Shown one piece after another: positions 28,868-36,490 of a stretch of 41,384 nt of DNA; the first letter of the stretch is position 1; every line of letters starts with the position of its first letter. Made by a program: the position numbers and the translations under genes. The stretch spans positions 1-41,384 of the forward strand of contig JAJECE010000015.1 in the NCBI GenBank assembly GCA_022822185.1. Direction: 5' to 3'. The notes under the pieces are model-generated. The model ran no database searches, was not told where the DNA came from, and saw only the letters and a program-made list of their open reading frames with translations. The stretch is from Rhodothermales bacterium. Its GTDB lineage: Bacteria; Bacteroidota; Rhodothermia; Rhodothermales; Bin80.

Positions 28868-29192
28868 AGAACTGCTTGTAGACATCCGATAGAGCCTTCA
28901 GTCCACTGCGAGTTGCATTTACAGGATATTCTCTTAGCCATGGTGCGACCGTATCCTTGTGTACTTTATAGCATGTGTAGAAATCAAACTGGGAGGTCCG
29001 GGATTGTCCGGTTGCTTCGTAATCTTCCTTGACTTTTGCCAGCGCCGCATTCCAGAGATACCGGTTGGCTCCCGCCAATGCGTGCAGGAACGGATATACT
29101 TTCTGGTCTCCCCGTAACCGAAATTTTACCGTCACGTATTGGCGTGTCCCTGAACCAACGGAGGGCTTTGTCTTACAATCCTTAACGGGCAT
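28770..29192 (-). pseudogene. tnpB: tnpB (IS200/IS605 OrfB) remnant, truncated and frameshifted
   Basis: Read from 29192 downward, the sequence matches the N-terminal region of IS605-family TnpB: VTVKFRLRGDQKVYPFLHAL, ANRYLWNAALAKVKEDYEA, a W-containing helix, NATRSGLKALSDVYKQFFK and KKKRGCPG. At a seven-A run near 28840 one base appears to be missing; correcting it continues the protein as KKRGKASKSFAVDVSGG. Homology ends near 28770, so about two thirds of TnpB, including the RuvC nuclease core, is absent. The gene is dead. No tnpA is present. Confidence 0.8.
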
Positions 29193-29222
29193 GGCATCAA
29201 GCGGATGATGTTGTGTAGGCAG

Positions 29223-29246
29223 TCAGGGAGGGAATCTCCTTCCTGA
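29223..29246. other. Hairpin next to the tnpB remnant, possible transposon end structure
   Basis: TCAGGGAGG, a six-base loop GAATCT and CCTTCCTGA form a nine-base stem with one mismatch, about 30 bases upstream of the tnpB start. IS200/IS605 ends are marked by subterminal hairpins, so this may be the surviving end; it could also be a chance stem. Confidence 0.35.
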
Positions 29247-29398
29247 TTGTATCCGTTCTATCCACCTGACTGAAAAAAAAATCCCCAGGTATGGGCACTC
29301 AGGTATATAAGTCCCAAAAATTACAAAAGTGAGAAAAAAGTCCTATATTGTTGTCCCAAAACGTTCTGAATCTGGTAAAATGGGACGAAAATCAGATT

Positions 29399-29650
29399 AT
29401 GGATGACCAAACACCGAACACGACACGCATCTTTTGGCTTTTCCGCAAGTTGGCCAAGAACGACAGGCAGTCTGCGGAGGAAACCCACGAACTTGTAGAA
29501 CTTATCAACAAAATGGCAGGATCAAATGTAATTGAGCGGCTGGAAGCGAAGATTGATGTTCAGAATACGAAGTATAATGTGCTAATCTGGATGGTTGGAT
29601 CATTTGGCGCAGCGATTATTATTGTCTTAACGATCTTAGCACTAAAATGA
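29399..29650 (+). CDS. Small coiled-coil protein with C-terminal membrane anchor (83 residues)
   Basis: I chose ATG at 29399; the frame is open from a TTG at 29348 but that adds a non-matching segment. Layout: polar N-terminus, a short helix (AEETHELVELINKM, 26-39), a coiled-coil stretch (VIERLEAKIDVQN, 44-56) and a transmembrane helix (about 60-81, VLIWMVGSFGAAIIIVLTIL) ending in K. This is the layout of small DUF1640-like bacterial proteins, function unknown. Its TGA overlaps the ATG of a decayed paralogue, and a longer relative lies at 30693. Confidence 0.6.
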   Translation: MDDQTPNTTRIFWLFRKLAKNDRQSAEETHELVELINKMAGSNVIERLEAKIDVQNTKYNVLIWMVGSFGAAIIIVLTILALK

Positions 29651-29813
29651 TGGCAGGATCAAGCGTAATTGAGCGCGTCTGTAGGCAAAGATGGATGCCC
29701 AGAACGCCGCGCTAAAAGCAGAGCACTCCGCTCTCAACATAAAGTAAACTGTTCCTATCTGGGCAATAGGCTTCGCTGGAGTGATTATTTCGTTTGCAAT
29801 CATCTTTAGTTGA
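29650..29813 (+). pseudogene. Decayed paralogue of the coiled-coil/membrane-anchor gene
   Basis: Starts in a TGATG overlap with the previous gene as MAGSSVIER, matching MAGSNVIER of its neighbour. A two-base CG insertion then shifts the frame; restoring it gives ERL, a TAG in place of a Glu codon, then AKMDAQNAALKAEHSALNIK, a TAA, and a recognisable membrane helix (WAIGFAGVIISFAIIF) to TGA at 29811-29813. Two stops and a frameshift make it non-functional. Confidence 0.7.
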
Positions 29814-29956
29814 GGAGTATCTTAAATCCGCAACCTGTGCTTTACACTCGGAATAGCCAATACCCCCCGAAAGTCAATCAAAATATAGAAATCTTAGATT
29901 AGTCCATCCTTGAACGTTTTAATGTATAATTATCATTTATTTTTTCATGAAATTGC

Positions 29957-30419
29957 TCATTTTTCATATACATAGAGCGACTAGATCGGATGGGTTGGCA
30001 CGTATGAGGATATTGTGCATGGCCATGGCCGTGAAGGGCAGTATTTTGTACGACTTATGGACAATCAGGATGGGGGCGATACGGCCTATCCGGGAGTTGA
30101 GATACTTCCCGACGAGACTGTAGTTACTACGACGTATGGTCACTGGACAAAAGACGAGTCTCCTTACATTATGAGCGTTCGCTTTACATTTGAAGAACTT
30201 GATAACAAGGTGGCCGAGAACTAAACATGACGGCTCTCATTGAACGCATGATGCTTCGTGGCCCCCATGGCAGTGTTATCCTGGATCAATCGACAACTGC
30301 CCAGCCCATAATTATTATACGAGATACGGATAATGGACAGATAGTCGGTTTGTTTGCGGAATCACCGGCATCCCTGATTGGTATCCGTCCGAAAATTTGT
30401 CCACACCAAGGATATTCAT
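29957..30419 (+). repeat. Direct repeat copy B (truncated sialidase tail plus small ORF)
   Basis: Second copy of 28313-28769. The left edge is near the shared TTTCAT/TACAT sequence at about 29957-29974. It contains only the last about 85 codons of the sialidase-like gene followed by an intact small ORF. Confidence 0.88.
29965..30224 (+). pseudogene. 5'-truncated second copy of the sialidase-like gene
   Basis: Aligned to the intact gene at 26898-28574, only the final blade and tail remain. Two Trp codons of the parent (TGG in STWG and GDWVG) are TAG here, both G-to-A changes, so it could not be translated through even if it had a start. The remaining frame ends identically in FEELDNKVAEN and stops 2 bases before the small ORF. 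Confidence 0.85.
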
Positions 30420-30475
30420 GTCTAGATACTGAAGATGTGCTCTATACCGTTATGGAGTTGGATCCAAAACAATAA
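30227..30475 (+). CDS. Unrecognised 82-residue protein, intact copy B
   Basis: Begins MTALIERMMLRGPHGSVILD and continues through PIIIIRDTDNGQIVGLFAES to a C-terminus rich in acidic residues (DTEDVLYTVMELDPKQ). No signal peptide or membrane helix; a short beta-rich fold is plausible from alternating hydrophobic residues (IIIIRD, IVGLFAE). I recognise no family. In both copies it starts two bases after the sialidase stop. Copy B remains open although the sialidase tail before it has decayed, and most differences from copy A are silent or conservative, which hints that it was under selection. Confidence 0.55.
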   Translation: MTALIERMMLRGPHGSVILDQSTTAQPIIIIRDTDNGQIVGLFAESPASLIGIRPKICPHQGYSCLDTEDVLYTVMELDPKQ

Positions 30476-30692
30476 GGGATGATCTGCATTGGTCGTCCTG
30501 CGATCTGGAAAGAGGCAGGGGCAGGTCTAAATTCCAGGAATAGAATGTATTTAAGTCAGATGGAATACAAGGTCATGTCGCCAACTAAGGGTACTTAATA
30601 CGTTCCATTGCAGTCGGTTCACGGTTTATTTCTGAGACTTAATCAGATGCAGTTTCAGGGAACCGTTTACCCCGAAATAAATTTAAGCAGTT

Positions 30693-31148
30693 ATGCCGAA
30701 ACAGAATAAAGCGGATCTCCCATCGTCCACTGAGGAAGAGGTGTATGTCTTTACTCTCTTGGAGCACATGGGTTGTTCTGGTAAAGAGGCGGTTGCGTTC
30801 ACCAAATCCTTATTCAACATGTTGTCTACCCCTATTCTTGAGCAAATCAAGTCCAGCCATATGCAATTAGAAGCAAAGATGGATGCGCAAAACAGTAGCC
30901 TGGAGGCAAAGATGGATGTGCAGAACAGTAGCCTGGAGGCAAAGATGGATAGTCTGGAGGCACAGAACGGTACCCTGGAGGCAAAGATGGATAGTCTGGA
31001 GGCACAGAACGGTACCCTAAAGGAGAAGATAGATGCTCAAAACAGTAGACTGAAGGCGGAAATGAGCCATTTACGCTGGTTTGTTGGAATCTTAGTTGCC
31101 GTGCTTGGGGGCGTGCTGGCAACGGTCGTTGCTCTGGTTGCGGGATAA
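30693..31148 (+). CDS. Coiled-coil protein with C-terminal membrane anchor (151 residues)
   Basis: ATG at 30693. Residues 12-50 form a helical head (EEEVYVFTLLEHMGCSGKEA), residues about 50-125 are a long coiled coil built from near-identical units (LEAKMDAQNSS, LEAKMDVQNSS, LEAKMDSLEAQNGT twice, KEKIDAQNSR), and residues about 128-150 are a hydrophobic helix (WFVGILVAVLGGVLATVVAL). The layout resembles DUF1640-type proteins, which are probably inner-membrane-anchored oligomers; the function is not known. It is a longer relative of the gene at 29399 (shared LEAK-D-QN pattern and anchor). The unit length switches from 11 to 7 residues, meaning hendecad followed by heptad packing. Confidence 0.68.
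   Translation: MPKQNKADLPSSTEEEVYVFTLLEHMGCSGKEAVAFTKSLFNMLSTPILEQIKSSHMQLEAKMDAQNSSLEAKMDVQNSSLEAKMDSLEAQNGTLEAKMDSLEAQNGTLKEKIDAQNSRLKAEMSHLRWFVGILVAVLGGVLATVVALVAG
30867..31016 (+). repeat. Tandem repeats in the coiled-coil gene (two 33-bp units, then two identical 42-bp units)
   Basis: 30867-30899 and 30900-30932 are 33-bp units; 30933-30974 and 30975-31016 are 42-bp units with no differences between them. The 42-bp pair is a recent duplication. Both unit lengths are multiples of three, so gain or loss keeps the frame. Confidence 0.9.
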
Positions 31149-31462
31149 CCTCAGTATGCGTCTCGTGCATTGTTGGACGCGGTGACATGAGGCCTGCTGT
31201 GGGACCGAATGAAGGACATTCTCTTATCCTCCGACACCATCTGAAATCGGGGAGGTTCCCGAAATATCAGACGATTTTGTTTCGTTCCGACTGGAGCAAT
31301 AAATCAGTTCCCGGACGGATACCCTGATTGAGTCTATTGGCAGCGGCGAAAAACATTGGTTCTCGGAGTCTGAGATAATCCGCAGCAATGGTCTCCCGGA
31401 AACTAAGCAGGAACGCAGATGACGACCTCCTTTACAGATGATCCAGAGGCAATGAGAATATG
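31149..31462. other. Convergent intergenic region, nothing recognised
   Basis: About 314 bases between the coiled-coil gene (+) and argE (-). Both genes end here, so terminators are expected, but I see no stem with a T run on either strand and no credible ORF. Confidence 0.4.
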
Positions 31463-32539
31463 TCAGCTAAGCCGAAAATACTCTTTCACCGCCGCCTTGT
31501 AGAACTGAACGGCCTGAATGACCTCAGACTGTTCCACATGCTCATTGGGGGTGTGTGATAATTCACTGGAGCCGGGACCAACCTTCACCGCGGGAATCCC
31601 TTTTAGATAAATCCAGTCGCTTGCTGTTGGCGAACCCTGTGGTTTTGTTCCAGGGGCAGCGGTTAGACATGCTTTCACGATTGGCGCATCAATCTCCGTT
31701 GATACAGAGATGATCCGCTGGCTGTGAACTGTTACCTCGGATTGATGAACTGAGTTACGGATCATTTGAACGATTTCACCGTGCGTATAGGCGGGGGTAG
31801 TCCGGATGTCCAGATACATCGTACACAGATCGGGGATAACATTCCGGGCGGATCCTCCTTCAATGGTGGTCACATTCATGGTAATCTCTCCCAGTATGGG
31901 ATGAACCCTGTCAAACGTAATTTCCAGTAACCGCCCTATGTCCTCCGCAGCGTTCAGGATTGCGTTTTCTCCAAGTGCATGGCGTGCGGCGTGCGCCGTC
32001 CGGCCTTTCGCATCAAGCCGCACCACCAGTAATCCTTTTTGTGCAACTACGGGAAGTATGTTGGTGGGTTCGCCGATCAGCGCGGACTGTGGGCGGGGCA
32101 GTTTTGTTGCCAGTAATTTCTGGAGTCCGTTATTTTCGTAATCGGTCTCTTCACATTCCGTAAGTGCGACAATGAGTTGTCCATTTTCCGGTATCCAGTT
32201 TTCAGCGGCCAGTTCCAGGAGTGCGGTGGTCATAGATGCTCCTGAAGCTTTTGCATCCGATGCCCCCCTGCCGTAAATTTTTCCGTCAACATGTGTGGGA
32301 TCAAAGGGGGGGTAGGGATGTTCGGAAGACGGGGGAACAACGTCCAGGTGAGTCGCCAGGAGTAATTTATTTGGACCGTTTCCGATCCAGAAATACAGGC
32401 TGTTTTCGATACGTTCACTCTGGACACCATCACGATCCACATAGGCCTGCATGAAGCGGCAAATGCCATCCTCCCGTCCACTCAATGAGGGGAACTGAAT
32501 CATTGAGTCCAAGAGGTCAAGCACAATTGGTTGGCGCAT
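31463..32539 (-). CDS. argE: M20 metallodeacylase of arginine synthesis (ArgE-like; acetyl- or succinyl-ornithine/citrulline deacylase)
   Basis: A 358-residue M20 family zinc hydrolase. Ligands and catalytic residues: His64 and Asp66 (LLATHLDVVPP), Asp95 (YGRGASDAK), Glu130-Glu131 (TECEET), Glu in IGEPTN, and the C-terminal His in ELSHTPNEH. It is the last gene of the arg operon, 4 bases after argB. Where an acyl-ornithine carbamoyltransferase is used, this enzyme removes the acyl group from N-acylcitrulline rather than from acylornithine; whether the acyl group is acetyl or succinyl depends on the carbamoyltransferase (see argF'). Confidence 0.88.
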   Translation of the reverse strand: MRQPIVLDLLDSMIQFPSLSGREDGICRFMQAYVDRDGVQSERIENSLYFWIGNGPNKLLLATHLDVVPPSSEHPYPPFDPTHVDGKIYGRGASDAKASGASMTTALLELAAENWIPENGQLIVALTECEETDYENNGLQKLLATKLPRPQSALIGEPTNILPVVAQKGLLVVRLDAKGRTAHAARHALGENAILNAAEDIGRLLEITFDRVHPILGEITMNVTTIEGGSARNVIPDLCTMYLDIRTTPAYTHGEIVQMIRNSVHQSEVTVHSQRIISVSTEIDAPIVKACLTAAPGTKPQGSPTASDWIYLKGIPAVKVGPGSSELSHTPNEHVEQSEVIQAVQFYKAAVKEYFRLS

Positions 32540-32543
32540 GGTT

Positions 32544-33314
32544 CTAGGGAATGATGGCTGTGGCGTACTGTTTTCGAATCAAATCGTCCGGCCCCAATAT
32601 CCAGACACGCGGGACCCCCTTTTTCAGCGCACTGCGGGCGGTCTGAATTTTTACGGCCATTCCTCCACTGATCCATCCTTCCGAGATTCCGGCCTGTTCA
32701 TCAGACGGGGAGCATTTTTGAAGGAGCGAGACGGAATCTTTTACGTCCCGTAGAACTCCGCCTGACTCGGTTACCAGCAAAAGTTCTTTTGCACGCAAAG
32801 CGACCGCCAGTTCACAGGCAACTGTGTCTGCATTCACATTGTAGCGTTGGCCAGCATCATCTACGCCGAGCGGGGCAATAATCGGGATATACGCCGTATT
32901 CAGGAGAGTTTTAATCAGGGTTGTATCAATGGATACGATTTCACCCACCCAGCCAAAATCAACTTTCTCCCCATCAATCTGCCATGGTTCGCGCCGACGC
33001 ACCTTTACCGTCGAAGCATCTGCCCCGCTTAATCCAACGGAAAGGATGCCATAAGTAGATGCTTCGGCCACCAGCCGAATATTGAGTTCTCCCCTCATGG
33101 TCCATTCCGCAATTTTAAGATCTAGGTCTCCAGTTACCCGCCGTCCCTGAATGATCGTTGGGGTATGTCCGAGTTGCCTCGCTAAGCTGGTTGACTGAAC
33201 TCCTCCCCCGTGGACAATCACGACATCGGTCGTAAGGGTGTTGATCTGATCCCAGAACTCCGTTAGATTGTCCAGGATCGCTCCGCCAATCTTAACCACA
33301 ATTGGTCCGTTCAT
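32544..33314 (-). CDS. argB: N-acylglutamate kinase (acetylglutamate kinase family)
   Basis: A 256-residue amino-acid kinase that phosphorylates N-acyl-glutamate. Motifs: VVKIGGAILDN at the N-terminus, VIVHGGGVQ (phosphate loop), LSGADASTVKVRRR, and the C-terminal lysine region EGWISGGMAVKIQTA. The short length, lacking the N-terminal helix of arginine-inhibited hexameric forms, suggests a dimeric type. Its ATG overlaps the argF' stop by 4 bases. The acyl group may be succinyl if the argF' prediction is right. Confidence 0.93.
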   Translation of the reverse strand: MNGPIVVKIGGAILDNLTEFWDQINTLTTDVVIVHGGGVQSTSLARQLGHTPTIIQGRRVTGDLDLKIAEWTMRGELNIRLVAEASTYGILSVGLSGADASTVKVRRREPWQIDGEKVDFGWVGEIVSIDTTLIKTLLNTAYIPIIAPLGVDDAGQRYNVNADTVACELAVALRAKELLLVTESGGVLRDVKDSVSLLQKCSPSDEQAGISEGWISGGMAVKIQTARSALKKGVPRVWILGPDDLIRKQYATAIIP

Positions 33315-34327
33315 AGGAGATTCCAGGCTCGTTCCAGGATTGCTATTTGTGCGTGCAGCCTAAATTCAGACTGCAGTAGATGGATCGCCTGTGGGCTGTC
33401 AAGAACTGCATCCTCCGCCACGACCCCCCGACGAATCGGGAGACAGTGCATGAAGGCGGCAGTCCCCATATGGCGCTCTTGAACCTGCCACTTCTGATAC
33501 TGATCACGTATTTTTTTTTCTGCGTCAGGGTTATCATAGCGTAATTGGCTCCCCCAGGCTTTGGCGTAAATAATATCTGCCCCTTTATAGGCAGCATCCT
33601 GATCCTCTGTTTCTGTCAGTGAGTAGCCGTGCTTTGAGGTATAGGATTCTGCAAGGCGTATAATTTCGGGATCCAGTTCAAACCCCTTTGGTCGTGCAAT
33701 GGTAACCTGCATCCCAAGCCGCGCGGCCATTAAAAGTGCCGAATTCGGCACCGCATGTGCTAATGCACGAGGATGCCAGGTCCAGGAGAGAACAAAGCGC
33801 CGTCCTTTGACTTCATCCTGGAGGTGTTCCTGGATTGTCGCGGCATCTGCCAGGGCTTGACAGGGATGGTATAATGCAGATTCAAGGTTAATGACCGGTA
33901 CCGCTGCTGCCTCAAGGATCTTTTTGAACCGTGCTTCGCTTTGATCAATTGCATAGTCGGTGCCTGTAGCAAACAGGCGTACGCCCAGTGCATCATAGTA
34001 TCGTGAGAGGACGCCAATTGCCTCCCGTATATGCTCTACAGACTGGCCATCCATCCGGATCCCATCTCGCCATTCCATTCCCCATACGCCGGAGCCGGGG
34101 ATAATGACCGAGGCCTGGGCGCCAAGCCGCGCCGCTGCCACTTCCATAGATGTACGTGTACGCAGTGAGGAATTAAAGAAAAGCAGTCCAAGGCTGCGAA
34201 GGGGGGGCGATCCATGTACGGATCGGGGGTGACGATAATGGTAGCGTGCACGGACTAATTGTGACTCCCATGTCTGGTCATCCTCAAGATGCCAGTCGAA
34301 TAAATGTTGCAGTTCTGGATTAGACAT
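33311..34327 (-). CDS. argF': N-acyl-ornithine carbamoyltransferase, predicted N-succinylornithine type
   Basis: Transfers carbamoyl from carbamoyl phosphate to an N-acylated ornithine. It has 338 residues. Carbamoyl-phosphate motif SSLRTRTS (53-60), HPCQ at 153-156 and HCLP at 293-296. SWTWHPRALAHAVPNSAL and YAKAWGS place it with the X. campestris acetylornithine and B. fragilis succinylornithine enzymes, not with ordinary OTC. The residue known to choose the substrate (Glu92 in the acetyl enzyme, Pro90 in the succinyl enzyme, each 15 after a conserved Trp) is Val97 here, 15 after Trp82, in RMDGQSVEHI. Published E92V mutants of the acetyl enzyme switch to succinylornithine. It overlaps argB by 4 bases and argD by 8. 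Confidence 0.92.
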   Translation of the reverse strand: MSNPELQHLFDWHLEDDQTWESQLVRARYHYRHPRSVHGSPPLRSLGLLFFNSSLRTRTSMEVAAARLGAQASVIIPGSGVWGMEWRDGIRMDGQSVEHIREAIGVLSRYYDALGVRLFATGTDYAIDQSEARFKKILEAAAVPVINLESALYHPCQALADAATIQEHLQDEVKGRRFVLSWTWHPRALAHAVPNSALLMAARLGMQVTIARPKGFELDPEIIRLAESYTSKHGYSLTETEDQDAAYKGADIIYAKAWGSQLRYDNPDAEKKIRDQYQKWQVQERHMGTAAFMHCLPIRRGVVAEDAVLDSPQAIHLLQSEFRLHAQIAILERAWNLL

Positions 34328-35492
34328 GAGCAGTCGTCACTACATTCTTAAATGCTTCGGCGAATTCTGAAATGTGCTCCGCCTTTGTAATGAGCGGAGG
34401 CATCAGGCGCATCACATGCGGGTCAGCACTCCCGCCGGCCAGTACGCCGTGTTCACGCAAAGCCGGTAGAAGTTCACTGGATGGGATTTCCGTCCGGATC
34501 CCGATAAGGCATCCCCGTCCATGCACATCACGCACCAGAGGCTGGATTGCGGTTGCAATCTCATCAAAGATTTTCGGTGCTTGCTCCATGAGTCCATTGT
34601 GCTGAATGGATTCCAGGGTTGCAATGACGGCACTCATGGCAATCATGCCTCCACCGAAAGTAGATCCTTGATCTCCATATCTGACTTCATCAGAAAGTGA
34701 ATCACTTAACAGCAATGCGCCAACCGGAATCCCGGATCCTAGACTCTTTGCAAGTGTGATCATGTCTGGAATGATCCCAAATTGTTCACTGATACTAAAT
34801 GTGCCTGTACGACCGACACCCGTCTGTATTTCGTCAAAAATCAGGTGCACATCATGTTGGTCGCACAGTTTGCGCAGTCCCTGAAAGTAGTCACTCGCCC
34901 CCTCAACAATGCCGGCAATACTCTGAATCGGTTCAAGGAGCACGGCGGCGATATCGTGATCCTTGTCGAGGATTGAGGCGACGGACTCTAAGTTTCCAAA
35001 TTCGGCAAAATAATGCGCCGATGCGAGGACATCCTTGAAAGGGGTTCGATAGGATGGATTCCATGTTGCGGCCAGACTTCCGAGAGTACGCCCGTGGAAT
35101 CCGTTGGCAGTGGAGATAATACCGTTGCATCCGGTGGATTTTCTGGCGATCTTGAGTGCAGTTTCAATGGCTTCGGTGCCGGAGTTGCAAAAGAAAATCC
35201 GATGAAGCGGGGCCATTTCCGCAAGCAGCTGTGCTGCCTGTGCCCGGGTATCATTATAGACAACATTGGAATAGAAGAGGAGTTGTTCACTCTGTTTTTG
35301 AATTGCATGCACGACATGTGGAGGGCAATGGCCAAGTGCCGTTACACAATGGCCCCCGTAAAAATCCAGATAACGATTACCATCCGCATCCCAGACATAG
35401 CATCCTTGCCCGCGCACGAGTGCAACGGGCATTTTTTTATAGGTTGGAATGAGGAAAGTATCCTCATTCTTGATGATTTCCTGTGTGTTCAT
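34320..35492 (-). CDS. argD: N-acylornithine aminotransferase
   Basis: A 390-residue class III PLP aminotransferase making N-acylornithine from the acylglutamate semialdehyde. Motifs: YLDFYGGHCVTALGH, FCNSGTEAIETALKIAR, NGFHGRTLGSLAAT, IFDEIQTGVGRTG and the PLP Lys249 in TLAKSLGSG. The position between argC (4-base ATGA overlap) and argF' (8-base overlap) assigns it to arginine synthesis. Closely related enzymes can use succinylated substrates, consistent with the neighbouring carbamoyltransferase. Confidence 0.94.
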   Translation of the reverse strand: MNTQEIIKNEDTFLIPTYKKMPVALVRGQGCYVWDADGNRYLDFYGGHCVTALGHCPPHVVHAIQKQSEQLLFYSNVVYNDTRAQAAQLLAEMAPLHRIFFCNSGTEAIETALKIARKSTGCNGIISTANGFHGRTLGSLAATWNPSYRTPFKDVLASAHYFAEFGNLESVASILDKDHDIAAVLLEPIQSIAGIVEGASDYFQGLRKLCDQHDVHLIFDEIQTGVGRTGTFSISEQFGIIPDMITLAKSLGSGIPVGALLLSDSLSDEVRYGDQGSTFGGGMIAMSAVIATLESIQHNGLMEQAPKIFDEIATAIQPLVRDVHGRGCLIGIRTEIPSSELLPALREHGVLAGGSADPHVMRLMPPLITKAEHISEFAEAFKNVVTTAHV

Positions 35493-36490
35493 GGATGGGT
35501 TTGTGTGATGAGCCCGGTTTCGATGGGTAAGTCCAGCAACAGGTTCATATTCTGAATTGCCTGGGAGGCAGCACCGCGAAGCAGGTTGTCCAGTGCAAAA
35601 CCAACCACAAGATGCTCACCTCGGACGACCCATCCGATGTCACAATACGGAGATCCAACTGCATATTGCAATTCGGGGAGTGTCCCCCGCCAAAGCCGAA
35701 TGAGCGGATGAGGACCGTAGAGATGGATGAACCATTTTGCGATCTCGGGCTCCGGCAGGGGAGTCTCAAGTTGAATGGTTCCCCAAATACCGCGCGTCCA
35801 GGGGCCGGATACAGGGACCATTGCCAATTTAAATTGTGAATCTAAAAACTGTGAAATCTCGGCCAAATGCTGATGTTCAAGCACCTTGTAGGCACGGACA
35901 TTTCCATCTCTTTCCGGGAAATGAGTCGTTGGCTTTGGGCGAATTCCGGAACCGGATGCTCCAGTGATTACCGTGATGGATATGGAAGCGCCTGTACAGC
36001 ATTGATAGATGGGCCAAATACCCAGAAGCATTCCCGTTGCAAAGCAGCCTGGATTTGCAATGTAGCGGGTCGCATAGGGGGCAAAGAGTTCGGGTTGTCC
36101 ATATTTAAATTCAGGGATCAGTTCTGGAGCAGGATGCTTTACCTTGAAGAGAGATTCAAACCGGGAGACATCCTTGAACCTGAAATCAGAACTCATATCA
36201 ATGATGGATCCGTGATACCCATCATCAAGTAATGTTTTGATGCTCGCTGCTCCTTTTCCGTGTTCAGCGGCCACGAAAATCACATCAATATCGGAATAGT
36301 CAAATTCGGATACATCTGAGAATTGGATGTGTGGCTGCCCCCGAAGTACGGGATGTGCGATATCCAGTGATTTCCCTGCATAGGTTCGACTGGTAACGCT
36401 TATAAGCGAAGCCTGGGGGTGCTGAAGGGTCAGGCGTATGAGTTCCCGACCCACATAGCCGCTGCCATGAAGAATAGCTGTACGAATCAT
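35489..36490 (-). CDS. argC: N-acyl-gamma-glutamyl-phosphate reductase
   Basis: Reduces the acylglutamyl phosphate to the semialdehyde. I place the start at ATG 36490, giving 333 residues beginning MIRTAILHGSGYVGRELIRL with the NADP Rossmann motif at once. The frame is open 27 codons further upstream, but that part lies inside argG and shows no homology. Catalytic Cys149 sits in IANPGCFATG; ITGASGSGIRP and HRHL-like EHQHLAEI are as expected. It overlaps argG by ATGA at its start and argD by ATGA at its end. Confidence 0.93.
   Translation of the reverse strand: MIRTAILHGSGYVGRELIRLTLQHPQASLISVTSRTYAGKSLDIAHPVLRGQPHIQFSDVSEFDYSDIDVIFVAAEHGKGAASIKTLLDDGYHGSIIDMSSDFRFKDVSRFESLFKVKHPAPELIPEFKYGQPELFAPYATRYIANPGCFATGMLLGIWPIYQCCTGASISITVITGASGSGIRPKPTTHFPERDGNVRAYKVLEHQHLAEISQFLDSQFKLAMVPVSGPWTRGIWGTIQLETPLPEPEIAKWFIHLYGPHPLIRLWRGTLPELQYAVGSPYCDIGWVVRGEHLVVGFALDNLLRGAASQAIQNMNLLLDLPIETGLITQTHP

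Noticed and set aside
33311-34327. Ordinary ornithine carbamoyltransferase
   Set aside because: TWHPRALAHAVPNS, YAKAWGS and the Trp82-Val97 loop match the acyl-ornithine group, and ordinary OTC lacks them.
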